Notes: generated by a model from the letters alone, not told the origin. 39,750 bases of DNA from Mucilaginibacter psychrotolerans (GCF_004519315.1 NZ_SOZE01000046.1:1-39750); one strand, 5' to 3'; shown: positions 15,172 through 23,871, counted from the stretch's first letter. Translations and numbers: made by a program.

Positions 15172-15588
15172 GGCTTTATACGTTTAGGGTTAAACAATTG
15201 GTTTGTGTAATTCAACGTATAAAAGTAATGCAAAGTTTCAATAAAACAAATTATATTTTGTTTTATTGAAAAATATACAAATATAATATCTAATACACTG
15301 AAATAACAGGCCATTGGTTTGCCCGCTGATTGCTTAAATACTCTATAGCCTTTCCGCTTCAATAGTTTATCTCAGGAAAAACAGGAAGAATAAACGGCCG
15401 GAGCTGCGACCCGTTGCAACGCTTTTCGGCTACGGTCGCCGCTATATGGGCCGGGGAAGGGGATAATGTATTTTGACAAGTTTAAGTACAAAGCGGCATC
15501 CCTGGTTTACAAAGCAGGTATGGGTGCGACTATAGCAGGGTTCGGCTGCTGGCAGTTAGCTGCTAATGGTGTTTACTTTAAATCTTGA
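15172..15588. other. Intergenic region upstream of exbD-like gene
   Basis: A 417-bp stretch. The half next to exbD is AT-rich and holds the 15-bp inverted repeat and a -7-like element (separate entries). The rest (15300-15588) shows no ORF with coding character and no strong hairpin. Confidence 0.5.
15236..15271 (-). promoter_or_regulatory. 15-bp inverted repeat in the exbD leader
   Basis: TTTCAATAAAACAAA (15236-15250) and TTTGTTTTATTGAAA (15257-15271) are perfect complements around a 6-bp spacer. TATATTTG (15278-15285, minus strand) just upstream fits a -7 element, so transcription would start at the outer edge of the palindrome and the exbD mRNA would begin with this hairpin; alternatively it is an operator covering the start site. 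It lies 65 bp from the exbD ATG. Confidence 0.55.
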
Positions 15589-16704
15589 TTATACGGCAAA
15601 TATTGTAGCCGCTTTTTTTAAGGCGGATGCCACAATTTGATGCATATCGTAATAGCGATATTCGGCGAGGCGGCCACCAAATATTACATTGGTTTCCTGG
15701 GTGCTTAGTTGCTCGTACTTCTTAAACAGGGCGCTGTTCCGCTCATCATTAATGGGGTAGTACGCTTCTTTCTCCGGTGTCCATTCCTGCGGATATTCTT
15801 TGGTTACCACGGTTTGGGGCTGTGTGCCAAATTCAAAGTGTTTATGTTCTATGGTACGGGTGTAAGGCACTGCTTTATCGAGATGATTCACCACCGCATT
15901 GCCCTGAAAATTGTCCTGATTGTAAACCTCATGTTCAAACCGCAGGCTGCGGTATTCTAGCTGGCCAAAACGGTAATCATAAAACTGATCGATGTTGCCG
16001 CTAAACACCAGCTTATCAGCCAGCGCATCCCATTCATCGCGCTGATTAAAATAATTTACATTCAGCCTAACCTCAGTTCCATCCAAGAGCCCTTCAATCA
16101 GCTTATTATAGCCTCCAATAGGTATGCCCTGGTACTTGTCGAAAAAATAGTTGTTGTTAAAAGTAAAGCGTATCGGTAGCCGTTTTATAATAAAAGCCGG
16201 CAACTCCGTAGCCGGGCGGCCCCATTGTTTTTCGGTATAACCCTTAATCAGCTTTTCATAAATTTCGGTGCCCACCAGCAGTAATGCCTGCTCTTCTAAA
16301 TTGGCCGGTGCTTTAATATTTAAATGCGCTATTTGTTCCTGAATTTTCTTTTTAGCCTCATCCGGGGTTTTAATACCCCAAAGCTGGTAAAAGGTGTTCA
16401 TGTTAAAAGGCAGATTGTACAACTCTTCCCCGTAAATTGCTATGGGCGAGTTTACGTAATGGTTAAACGTTACAAATGAATTCACGTAATCCCATATCGT
16501 TTTGTCATTGGTATGAAAAATGTGTGCTCCATAGGCATGCACGTTTATGCCCGCTATCTCCTCGTTATAAACATTGCCGCCGGCGTGGCTGCGTTTATCA
16601 ATCACCAGGCACTTTTTTCCTGCTATTTTTGCCTGGTGGGCAAACACAGCGCCAAATAACCCGCTGCCAACTACCAGATAATCGTATTGCTTTTTTTCAG
16701 GCAT
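15589..16704 (-). CDS. glf: UDP-galactopyranose mutase
   Basis: The 371-residue flavoenzyme converts UDP-galactopyranose into UDP-galactofuranose for surface polysaccharides. The FAD-binding Rossmann motif YLVVGSGLFGAVFA (residues 9-22), the KRSHAGGNVYNE segment, AYGAHIFHTNDK and the RFTFNNNYFFDKYQGIP region around the conserved Trp/Arg active site are all intact. Length is typical. A family 2 glycosyltransferase lies directly upstream on the same strand (54-bp gap), suggesting a two-gene unit for adding galactofuranose or a related sugar. Confidence 0.94.
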   Translation of the reverse strand: MPEKKQYDYLVVGSGLFGAVFAHQAKIAGKKCLVIDKRSHAGGNVYNEEIAGINVHAYGAHIFHTNDKTIWDYVNSFVTFNHYVNSPIAIYGEELYNLPFNMNTFYQLWGIKTPDEAKKKIQEQIAHLNIKAPANLEEQALLLVGTEIYEKLIKGYTEKQWGRPATELPAFIIKRLPIRFTFNNNYFFDKYQGIPIGGYNKLIEGLLDGTEVRLNVNYFNQRDEWDALADKLVFSGNIDQFYDYRFGQLEYRSLRFEHEVYNQDNFQGNAVVNHLDKAVPYTRTIEHKHFEFGTQPQTVVTKEYPQEWTPEKEAYYPINDERNSALFKKYEQLSTQETNVIFGGRLAEYRYYDMHQIVASALKKAATIFAV

Positions 16705-16758
16705 AATCAGTTACGCACTTGGTTAAATGATGGCATGGAATATCGAAGCACACTTGGC

Positions 16759-17682
16759 TTAAAATGGATTGATTGTCTGTAAAATCCTTTTTACCCCACG
16801 CGGGGTTAACAAGCGCGACCGGTAATATTTTGAAAAGAGCCATTTAAAGGCCGTAGTTCTATCCTTTAGCAAGGCTGCTGTAGTAATTGCCCTGGGGATT
16901 TTCTCTTTTAACATTTGTTGCACTTCGGCACCAAGGTCTTCTTCCTTACAATCTTCTAAAATAATTTTTACCGATTTATAATCGTTATCGGCACCGGCAC
17001 CGCGCGATTGTGAATCGTGCACAATCCGGCAAAGTGCTGTATACTCATTTACAAAATAAAAAGGCTTACCTAACTGTCCTAACCTGAAACCAAAATAAAA
17101 GTCGGTAGCTTTACCGGCCCGGCCTTTATCCGAGTAGCCAATAGTAAGCACCGAAGCCCTTTTTACTAAAAAACCATTATTGGGGAACATACAAACCGTG
17201 CCCGCAAACATACCGTTTACCAAACCAACCCTTTCCGGCGTTCTGAAATAGTTAAGGTTAACGTTTTCTGAATTGGGTATTACTTCGCCGGCTTCGTCAA
17301 TCAGTCTTTGCAGGCCAAAACTGGCAACTATTTCCGGGTGTTGCTCAAAGGGCTTTTTCAAAGCTTCCAGGCAGCCGGGATAGATGGGGTCATCGTCGTG
17401 CAGATGGAGTACCAGATCGCCTGAAGCCTTCGCATACTGAAAATCCACGTTGGCAACTTCCCTTAAAGCAGGCTGGTGATGAAAGTAATGGATAGGAACC
17501 GGGCTGTTAGGGATCAGCTCTTGCTTAACCATCTCTTCCGTCAAGTTGTCTTTAGAGTCGTCCCCGATAATAATTTCATCAGGTAGCAGAGTTTGTTTCC
17601 ATACCGACAGCACCGTTTCTTTTAAAAACCCAGGCCGTTGGTAGGTGGGTATGATAACTGATACCTTCATAGTTAATAGCAT
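16759..17682 (-). CDS. Family 2 glycosyltransferase
   Basis: A 307-residue GT-A fold enzyme. It shows KVSVIIPTYQRPGFLKETV (about 6-24), IIIGDDSKDN for nucleotide binding, and HLHDDDPIYPG (about 93-103), the metal-binding DxD-type motif. No membrane helix is evident. It sits just upstream of glf and could use UDP-galactofuranose, but the donor is not provable from sequence. Two starts are possible: ATG at 17682 with AGGAAG a few bases before it, or ATG at 17670, which begins directly at the first beta strand. Confidence 0.85.
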   Translation of the reverse strand: MLLTMKVSVIIPTYQRPGFLKETVLSVWKQTLLPDEIIIGDDSKDNLTEEMVKQELIPNSPVPIHYFHHQPALREVANVDFQYAKASGDLVLHLHDDDPIYPGCLEALKKPFEQHPEIVASFGLQRLIDEAGEVIPNSENVNLNYFRTPERVGLVNGMFAGTVCMFPNNGFLVKRASVLTIGYSDKGRAGKATDFYFGFRLGQLGKPFYFVNEYTALCRIVHDSQSRGAGADNDYKSVKIILEDCKEEDLGAEVQQMLKEKIPRAITTAALLKDRTTAFKWLFSKYYRSRLLTPRGVKRILQTINPF

Positions 17683-17892
17683 TTACTTCCTGTTTTTTGT
17701 ACTTATCAGCTAAAAGCGCAAAAATGAGCAAGTAAATATACTTACTATTTGGGCTTTATCAAATAGCGGCGCGTGTGGCATACACTTAAATCAAGTTTAA
17801 CGTTTCCAGTCGCCTTTTCACATCGCAACGGGGCTTAAATCCTGCGTGTTAAAACAATAAGGCAGTTAGTTCTGTGCCCGTTTCCGCCTAAC
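17683..17892. other. Short intergenic region between GT2 and DUF6089 genes
   Basis: A 210-bp gap with no ORF, hairpin or repeat that could be recognised. It marks the point where the accessory block meets the DUF6089-nadK pair. Confidence 0.4.
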
Positions 17893-18687
17893 CTACTGTT
17901 CGTAATAACACTTCTCCGTTACGAAAGTATAGGAAAGGGTAAAACCAAAGAAGGCGTAGATGTCCTTGCTGCGCAAGTCGCCGCGCTGGCTGCCGGGACT
18001 GCCGACATAGGTGCCCGTGCGTTCGCCGCTGCGATCTGCCAGGGCAAGGGAAAGCTGGCCCGGGGGCAGCTGGTTATGCGGCGCATAGTAGCCGCTTACA
18101 TCATCTAAAAAGTCGGTATGGGTGTAGCGGTAGCCCAACTCTGCGGCTACCGTCCATTTGCCGCTGAAGTTGTATTTGAAGCCGGCTCCATAGGGGATCA
18201 CGATGGTGCTTTTTCCGTACTCTGCCGTTTGGCCCTCGGTGCGCAAGGCGCGCAACTCCACGTCGCTGCCTTTGTAAACCGCCATCGGGTTAAACGAGGT
18301 GGTACCTATGCCCAAATAAATGTAAGGCGTGTATTTGTTTTTGCCGGCATCGGGTATATACTTCATAAAGTTGAACTCGGCCATCAGGCTCAATTCTGTT
18401 AAGCCGTCGGTAAAGCTCAGGTTGCGCTGGCGTTGTTGTGTGTTGTTTGAGGTGCTGTCGGCCCCGGCAATTTTGCCATACTGGTAGTTGAACCTGGCAC
18501 TTAGGTAGCCGTTAAAATTGTGTTTGATGAAGAACCCCACCGAGCCGCCGCTGGGTTTAAACGGACTGGCATTTAAATCGCCGGTGTAGCCTGCGCCACC
18601 AAGTGCGCCGCCAAGTTCCCAAGTGGCCTGGGAATGGGCAGTATAGCTTATCAGCAATAAAAGCAGGGCAATGAGGAATTTAGGCAT
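17893..18687 (-). CDS. DUF6089-type exported beta-barrel-like protein
   Basis: A 264-residue protein with signal peptide (about 1-20, AHSQATWE) and the start WELGGALGGAGYTGDLN, the recognisable opening of the DUF6089 family next to nadK in Bacteroidota. The rest alternates hydrophobic and polar residues as in an outer membrane barrel (YRYTHTDFLDDVSGYY; ending in FFGFTLSYTF). Function is unknown; its conserved position between nadK and uppS/bamA suggests an envelope role. It begins 9 bp after nadK and is co-transcribed with it. Confidence 0.82.
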   Translation of the reverse strand: MPKFLIALLLLLISYTAHSQATWELGGALGGAGYTGDLNASPFKPSGGSVGFFIKHNFNGYLSARFNYQYGKIAGADSTSNNTQQRQRNLSFTDGLTELSLMAEFNFMKYIPDAGKNKYTPYIYLGIGTTSFNPMAVYKGSDVELRALRTEGQTAEYGKSTIVIPYGAGFKYNFSGKWTVAAELGYRYTHTDFLDDVSGYYAPHNQLPPGQLSLALADRSGERTGTYVGSPGSQRGDLRSKDIYAFFGFTLSYTFVTEKCYYEQ

Positions 18688-18696
18688 CCGTTATGT

Positions 18697-19578
18697 TTAG
18701 TAGTTACGGGCATCTAAACCCCACAACAATTTAGTTCTTAACGTATGTAAATAGCTTTCATTACTCAGGCGTATTAAATTTAGCTTGAAGGCTGCTTTAT
18801 ACACTCGGAATTTCATGGTTTTATCGATAACGATGGTGCGGCTGTCGCAGGATACGATATAGTTGGTGCCCCTGCATTCCACCTCGAAAGACAGGTTGCT
18901 GGTATCGGGCAGTATAACCGGCCTTACGTTCAAATTATGGGGCGCAACGGGCGTAAGCGCAATACAGTTAGATTGCGGGAAAATAATAGGCCCCCCGCAG
19001 CTGAGCGAATAGGCCGTTGAGCCCGTGGAAGTGGATATGATGATACCATCGCCCCAATAGGAATTCAGGAACTCATCGTTGAGCGATACATGCGTGGTAA
19101 TCATGGCCGAGTCGTCGCGTTTGTGGATGGTAACATCATTGAGCGCAAAGTTATCCTCGCCAAACAACTTCGCGTCGGAATCTATCACCAGCATTTCGCG
19201 GCTATCCAGCGTATATTCTTTATTCACCACCGCATGCATGGCTGCGGCGATATCATTTTTGTTGATACTAGCCAAAAAGCCCAAGCGGCCAAAGTTGATG
19301 CCGATAACAGGCACACCACTATCGCGTATGAGGGTTACCATATCCAGCAGGGTACCGTCGCCGCCTATGGTGATAAAGGTATCAATAAAGTCTTTTATAG
19401 TATCTCCGGGTTGCAGTACTTTGTAGGCCGAGGTATCTACATTACCCTGCAGGTGGGCATTGAACTGGTGGTGTACGTACACTTCTACCTGGTGCAGCAC
19501 AAGGCTATCAAATACCTGCCGTATGTACGGGAATACCTGCGGATCGTTAAACTGACGGCCGTAAACTGCTATTCTCAT
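18697..19578 (-). CDS. nadK: NAD kinase
   Basis: The 293-residue cytoplasmic enzyme phosphorylates NAD to NADP. The ATP/inorganic phosphate loop GGDGTLLD (residues 72-79) with catalytic Asp74, the NDVTIHKRD NAD-binding segment and STGSTAYSLSCGGPI (about 184-198) are intact. The start at 19578 (MRIAVYGRQF) directly opens the first strand. It leads the nadK-DUF6089 pair; the CBS protein gene that often precedes it is 3.6 kb away here. Confidence 0.95.
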   Translation of the reverse strand: MRIAVYGRQFNDPQVFPYIRQVFDSLVLHQVEVYVHHQFNAHLQGNVDTSAYKVLQPGDTIKDFIDTFITIGGDGTLLDMVTLIRDSGVPVIGINFGRLGFLASINKNDIAAAMHAVVNKEYTLDSREMLVIDSDAKLFGEDNFALNDVTIHKRDDSAMITTHVSLNDEFLNSYWGDGIIISTSTGSTAYSLSCGGPIIFPQSNCIALTPVAPHNLNVRPVILPDTSNLSFEVECRGTNYIVSCDSRTIVIDKTMKFRVYKAAFKLNLIRLSNESYLHTLRTKLLWGLDARNY

Positions 19579-19662
19579 CTCCTAAAAAACACGAATATCG
19601 AACTTTGAAAGCAAAAAGCGGCAGTAAATCTCAAAATCCCTAAATCCTGGTTATATTAGGAG

Positions 19663-19998
19663 ATGGCACTTAACGTTTTAAAATCCCTATCTCTTTTTAT
19701 ACTTGCAGGCCTTTGCGAAATTGGCGGCGGTTATCTTGTTTGGCTTTGGTTGAAAAGCGACAAACCGCTTTGGTACGGCATCACGGGCGGCCTGGTACTG
19801 GCACTTTACGGCGTGGTAGCTACCTGGCAAACGGCCAACTTTGGGCGGGTGTACGCCGCGTACGGTGGCGTGTTTATCGCCATGGCACTGGTATGGGCAT
19901 GGAAAGTAGATGGCTTTAAACCCGATAAGTGGGACATCATTGGGGCCATCATGGCGATTGCAGGGGCTTGCATCATTATTTACGCGCCGCGGAAGTAG
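19663..19998 (+). CDS. YnfA/UPF0060 family membrane protein
   Basis: A 111-residue inner membrane protein with four hydrophobic helices. The family signatures AGLCEIGGGYLVWLWLK (about 16-32), RVYAAYGGVF(I) and the ending DIIGAIMAIAGACIIIY are clear. YnfA relatives resemble small multidrug resistance transporters in size and fold, but their role in Bacteroidota is untested. Divergent from nadK, with AGGAG immediately before the ATG. Confidence 0.92.
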   Translation: MALNVLKSLSLFILAGLCEIGGGYLVWLWLKSDKPLWYGITGGLVLALYGVVATWQTANFGRVYAAYGGVFIAMALVWAWKVDGFKPDKWDIIGAIMAIAGACIIIYAPRK

Positions 19999-20009
19999 TT
20001 GTTATTTCG

Positions 20010-20630
20010 TTATTTTTTGTCGAATGTAGAAGTACGGAATGCGTTTAGCAATTCCTCTCCCCTTTTCCTGTCTACAAATAATATAACCACAGAAAAATCC
20101 TGATTACCAAACAGCCTGCTGAACATGTATGTAGTAAGTATATTATCGTTGGGTAAATAAATGTTCAGTTTAAACACTCTGAATTTAAGTTTATCCACAA
20201 TTTCTGATGTGTAAGCACTATCCATTTTTACATCGCCCAACTGTTTCGAGAAAGTATTGTAAAGCACATCGCCCACTGCTTTGCAACTTGCCGAATGGCT
20301 GCCGTCTGTCTTGACATCAAACGGCTGATAGTTCGATTCAAAATAATGCATCTGGTCGCTCTTGAACACGAAGATTGGCTTTGACTGGTTTATCACCTTG
20401 TCTTTATAAGTGTCCTCGATAGCGGCTGTTCCTTTTTGCTGCATACGGGCATAATCCTGCGGACTCATATTACTGAAGCCCTCGGGGATAGTTATGTGCC
20501 ATTTAAACAGAGCATTATAGAGTTTTTTCGCGGGGATGCTGTCCTGTCCTTGGCAATTACTAAATAATAAAGCAATTGCGATAACGGATAGTGTGATATA
20601 TTTCATCTGCTTGAATATCAACGACATCAT
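20010..20630 (-). CDS. Hypothetical exported protein, possible lipoprotein
   Basis: The 206-residue product has a signal sequence with Cys (ALLFSNCQGQD, about 20-30), best read from the internal Met at residue 9 (MKYITLSVIAIALLF). The Asn before Cys is not an ideal lipobox. The mature part is mixed alpha/beta with no motif I recognise; phrases such as WHITIPEGF and FSVVILFVDRKRGEELLNAF suggest a small stress-type domain of unknown function. It follows the DUF885 gene by 13 bp on the same strand and is likely in one operon. Confidence 0.7.
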   Translation of the reverse strand: MMSLIFKQMKYITLSVIAIALLFSNCQGQDSIPAKKLYNALFKWHITIPEGFSNMSPQDYARMQQKGTAAIEDTYKDKVINQSKPIFVFKSDQMHYFESNYQPFDVKTDGSHSASCKAVGDVLYNTFSKQLGDVKMDSAYTSEIVDKLKFRVFKLNIYLPNDNILTTYMFSRLFGNQDFSVVILFVDRKRGEELLNAFRTSTFDKK

Positions 20631-20643
20631 TTAATCAAACAAA

Positions 20644-21951
20644 TCAGCGGTTCAGCTCATCCATCGTAACCTCGTTGCTCAGCAAAGTACCGAATAGCTC
20701 CCAACGCTTTACCGGGTCTTTTGCCGTTCCCCCTTGTTTTTCGATATGATTTTTAACCAAATCTAACCCGTAGTTATAGTTAATAACATAAGCCCTGTAT
20801 TTTTTGATAAACGTTACCGATTTATCGGCAGTTTCATCGTTCATGAGGCAGTATTTTTTAAGGTAGGTGCGCGCTTTGCTCTGGCTCCAGTTATCGTCCA
20901 TGAGGCCTCGGGCGGCTTCGTTACGGGCATAGTTAAGTTTACCTTTGATAGCCAATGCTCTGAAATAGGTATCGGCCCCTGCGGTGTCCAACCCAGCTAA
21001 GGGTAATAATACGTTTTTGGCGAATTTTATCTTCTCATCGCCAGGGAAGGCCATCTCTATGCCGTAATTGGCGCTCCCCTCTGCAACTAGCGACTGCGGA
21101 CTGAACAACGGGTACATCGAAAGCTCTACGTACCCTCTATCGTGGTACAGATTTTTCTCCAGCAGCATATTATACACGTGATGACCGGGGTAGCTTTCGT
21201 GGCTGCCTACATCTATGGCGCGATCTATGAAAATCTTCAGGTCGGTATTTATCTGAATAACGCTTTGGTATTTGCCTTTATACCAGTTATAGCCGTTCCA
21301 GGGTTTATCTGTCACGAATTCCAGCGCGAAGGATTCGCCGGCAGGCAATTTATAATGCGCCAGCGTGCGCTTGCGCGATTCGGCAATGGCAGCTTTGATA
21401 ACCGCATCCAATTTATCCTTCGGGATGATGAATTTATTGGCGAGTTTTTGAAAACGATCGTTCACATTACCCTTACCCGGTAGCAGGCTATCCAGCAGGG
21501 TTAACTGCCCTTTGAAATAATCCTCGGTGTTTACCGGAGCAGTAACGCCGAAGAGTTGCATAGATTCCTGATCGAAGGTACTGTACTCGCCCGAGAATAT
21601 CTTGATACGCCCGCTGAACGAGGCAAGTTGATCGTATAACCAGTTGGCGCGCATTTTATTGGAATCCACTTCGGCCGAGGTTGCTAACAGCTTAATATCG
21701 TTCATCAGGCTATTTACCGATGCCAGCAGGCTATCCCTCGGGAATTCATCGCCGACAACCTCCTTCGGCTTCAACGAATCCGGACCGTAATAGGCATCCA
21801 CAAAATCCTTATCATACTGCCCTATGGTTAAGCCCAGCCGCACATATTCCGCAGCATATTTATTGAGGAGCCTGGTTTCGGGCTTATCGGCATTTTTAGT
21901 ACAAGAAAGGGCGATGATGGAAATTATCAGCAGGAAAAAACGATTTTTCAT
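20644..21951 (-). CDS. DUF885-family lipoprotein, putative metallopeptidase-like
   Basis: A 435-residue protein with a lipoprotein signal (LLIISIIALSC, Cys17). In the C-terminal half VGSHESYPGHHVYNMLLE (about residues 250-267) is the conserved HExxPGHH-like motif of DUF885, a family distantly related to zinc carboxypeptidases, followed by LVAEGSANYGIE with a probable third ligand Glu. Most likely anchored in the envelope. Substrate unknown. Same-strand with the downstream 206-residue gene. Confidence 0.82.
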   Translation of the reverse strand: MKNRFFLLIISIIALSCTKNADKPETRLLNKYAAEYVRLGLTIGQYDKDFVDAYYGPDSLKPKEVVGDEFPRDSLLASVNSLMNDIKLLATSAEVDSNKMRANWLYDQLASFSGRIKIFSGEYSTFDQESMQLFGVTAPVNTEDYFKGQLTLLDSLLPGKGNVNDRFQKLANKFIIPKDKLDAVIKAAIAESRKRTLAHYKLPAGESFALEFVTDKPWNGYNWYKGKYQSVIQINTDLKIFIDRAIDVGSHESYPGHHVYNMLLEKNLYHDRGYVELSMYPLFSPQSLVAEGSANYGIEMAFPGDEKIKFAKNVLLPLAGLDTAGADTYFRALAIKGKLNYARNEAARGLMDDNWSQSKARTYLKKYCLMNDETADKSVTFIKKYRAYVINYNYGLDLVKNHIEKQGGTAKDPVKRWELFGTLLSNEVTMDELNR

Positions 21952-22051
21952 GAGGCGGTGGTAATAGTAGGGGCTGCAAAGCTAATAAAATACGTTTGGC
22001 AGGGAGAATAGTTTATGTTTTTTAGATGGCGGTATCTTATGAGGAATAACA

Positions 22052-22154
22052 TTTGTTGTTTTGTTGCTGTTTGTTTTGTTTTTGCTTCTTGTTTTGTTGT
22101 TGTTGTTTCTTTTGATGTTGTTTAGTTCGTTGTTGTTTCTTTTTCTTATATTTG
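22052..22154 (+). other. T/G-rich low-complexity tract ahead of the 58-aa gene
   Basis: Roughly 100 bp made almost only of T and G (many TTG and TTTTG words) with very little A or C. It ends in TATATTTG (22147-22154), a perfect -7 element 20 bp before the ATG at 22175. On the other strand it gives an Asn/Lys-rich reading frame that is not a gene. Strong strand asymmetry like this can affect DNA structure (slippage, R-loops). Confidence 0.55.
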
Positions 22155-22174
22155 AATAAGAAATTGTATGAGCT

Positions 22175-22351
22175 ATGAAAGCTTCCATGGGATCACAAGT
22201 AAGGCAAGCACTTTCCAGTTCTAAAACTGCAAAAGTGCTAACAGCGGCGATTATTGCCAATGGCCGTTTTGCTGATATTATAAAAGTTGCCGGTGCCCTA
22301 CCCGATGGGCAGGTTTTAACTTTAAAGCGCATAAGTATAAAGGATAGATGA
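22175..22351 (+). CDS. 58-residue small protein coupled to the DUF6338-like gene
   Basis: The ATG at 22175 opens MKASMGSQVRQALSSSKTAK, then a hydrophobic-polar stretch VLTAAIIANGRFADIIKVAG, ending ISIKDR at TGA 22349-22351. The TGA overlaps the ATG of the next gene (ATGA), a typical sign of translational coupling. A -7 box lies 20 bp upstream. No homologue recognised; it is short, basic and may be amphipathic. Coding character is supported by the absence of stops, the promoter and the overlap. Confidence 0.6.
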   Translation: MKASMGSQVRQALSSSKTAKVLTAAIIANGRFADIIKVAGALPDGQVLTLKRISIKDR

Positions 22352-23196
22352 ATTTAGCCCTCGGCTTTCTCATTATCTTTATTATTGCAATGCCTGGGAT
22401 TGTATTTCGTATAACTTACCTTTCAAGTCCATATTCCAAAAGAAATATTAATACCACTGCCATCGATGAAATATTTAATTCATTGATACCGGCATTTATT
22501 TTCCATTCAGTTTTTATTTTACTGATAAACTTATGGAGCCACACCGTTGATTTCCAGTTTGTTTTTAACTTATTAATAGGGAACAATACTGCGAAGAACA
22601 TCAACCAATTAAACGTCTACATCGGCCCGTTCCTGATTTATATGTTGCTCAATATTGCCGTAAATTTTGTAGCTGCCTACTTTTTCAGAGGCTATGTATT
22701 AAAAACGCGGCTTTATAAAAAATATCCTTTTTTAGGCATCTATAACAAATGGTATTACATTTTAAAACCGCTCGCTTCGGAAGAAGAAAAAATATCGGTA
22801 TGGCTGGATATATTGGTTGAAACCAAACACGAGAGTATTATTTACAGGGGATTTTTAACAGATTTCTGGCTTGATAAAGATGGCAGCATTAAAGAGCTGC
22901 ATATGGAAGACGTAAGGCGTAGGGTGCTTGCGAAAGACACACAGGAATTTGAAACAACTTTACAGGAAATAGTACAAACAACAGATGTAGCAGGAATAGC
23001 TGATAATGATACACGGCAAACAGACGAAGAATTCGTTTTTCAGCCAAAATCTGCCGCAATGGTGGATGAACGATATTATTATATCCCGGGCGAATTATTC
23101 ATCATTAAGTACGATGATGTAAAGAATATGAATATAACTTACTTCGAGGAACAGATTTACACAATCCCTTTGATAGAGCAGGAAAATAAAGGATAA
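22348..23196 (+). CDS. Membrane protein, DUF6338-like, unknown function
   Basis: The 282-residue protein has an N-terminal helix with AMPGIVFRITYLSSPYSKRN (about 14-33), two to three further membrane helices (to about residue 130) and a cytoplasmic C-terminal domain with VWLDILVETKHESIIYRGF and LTDFWLDKDGSIKELHME. The PG-F start and the strand pattern of the soluble part resemble DUF6338 proteins, but I give this as a likeness only. The codons are visibly more AT-rich than those of the neighbours, suggesting acquisition. It is the second gene of the coupled pair. Confidence 0.6.
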   Translation: MNLALGFLIIFIIAMPGIVFRITYLSSPYSKRNINTTAIDEIFNSLIPAFIFHSVFILLINLWSHTVDFQFVFNLLIGNNTAKNINQLNVYIGPFLIYMLLNIAVNFVAAYFFRGYVLKTRLYKKYPFLGIYNKWYYILKPLASEEEKISVWLDILVETKHESIIYRGFLTDFWLDKDGSIKELHMEDVRRRVLAKDTQEFETTLQEIVQTTDVAGIADNDTRQTDEEFVFQPKSAAMVDERYYYIPGELFIIKYDDVKNMNITYFEEQIYTIPLIEQENKG

Positions 23197-23205
23197 GCCT
23201 TCGTT

Positions 23206-23868
23206 CTACAAATTCAAATAATTCATGAACGAATCGAACCTGTCTTTGGCGTTATCGTTATGGTCGGTGAAGTTGAAGGTAGCTTTAACATCGTAGCCAT
23301 AGCGCAGGAAGGTGGCCAGGATGTTGGAAATATCCTGCTTATTTACTTTCAGCGTAACTTCCATACGGGTACTATCCGGGAAAGTACGGGTATAGGAGCT
23401 TAGTATCTGGGCATTGTCTGACTCCACCACTTGCGACATGTGGGCCAGCGAGTTGTTCTTATTGCTTATCTCCAGCACAATGATACCGCCTGGCTCGCTT
23501 ACAGCGGTAAGCTTGGCAAAGTACTCGTTCATGGTGTTGATGGAGATCAGCCCTACATAATCTTTCTTGATATCCAGTACAGGAACCACGCTCAGGTCGC
23601 GCTCGTAAAACAGGCGGATAACATCATAGATATGCTGCTCTTCCAGCACGTAGGGGTTCACCAGCGAAAGGGCTAGCGCACCTATAGGCGTGTTGTAATC
23701 AGGCTCTTCAATCAGGTCATCTTCAGATACCAGGCCCAAAAACTGCTCTTCGTTTACAATTGGCAGGTGGCGCACGCGGAACTCCGCCATACGGTCGAAC
23801 ACCTTCTGAATACTATCAGAAGTATTGACAGGAGGAATCGCGTCAGCAACAAGCTCAATTGCAAGCAT
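23206..23868 (-). CDS. CBS-domain protein with C-terminal ACT-like region
   Basis: A 220-residue cytoplasmic protein with two CBS motifs (about 1-60 and 72-125; RVRHLPIVNEEQFLGLVSED and LSVVPVLDIKKDYVGLISIN), forming one Bateman module that could bind an adenine nucleotide. The C-terminal part (GIIVLEISNKNNSLAHMSQV onward) looks like an ACT-type regulatory fold. In many Bacteroidota this protein is encoded next to nadK; here the alpha/beta hydrolase gene precedes it by 3 bp and nadK is 3.6 kb downstream. Its ligand is unknown. Confidence 0.85.
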   Translation of the reverse strand: MLAIELVADAIPPVNTSDSIQKVFDRMAEFRVRHLPIVNEEQFLGLVSEDDLIEEPDYNTPIGALALSLVNPYVLEEQHIYDVIRLFYERDLSVVPVLDIKKDYVGLISINTMNEYFAKLTAVSEPGGIIVLEISNKNNSLAHMSQVVESDNAQILSSYTRTFPDSTRMEVTLKVNKQDISNILATFLRYGYDVKATFNFTDHNDNAKDRFDSFMNYLNL

Positions 23869-23871
23869 ATT

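Noticed and set aside
21982..22332. 116-residue minus-strand ORF rich in Asn and Lys
   Set aside because: It is the shadow of the T/G-rich tract and of the 58-aa gene on the other strand.
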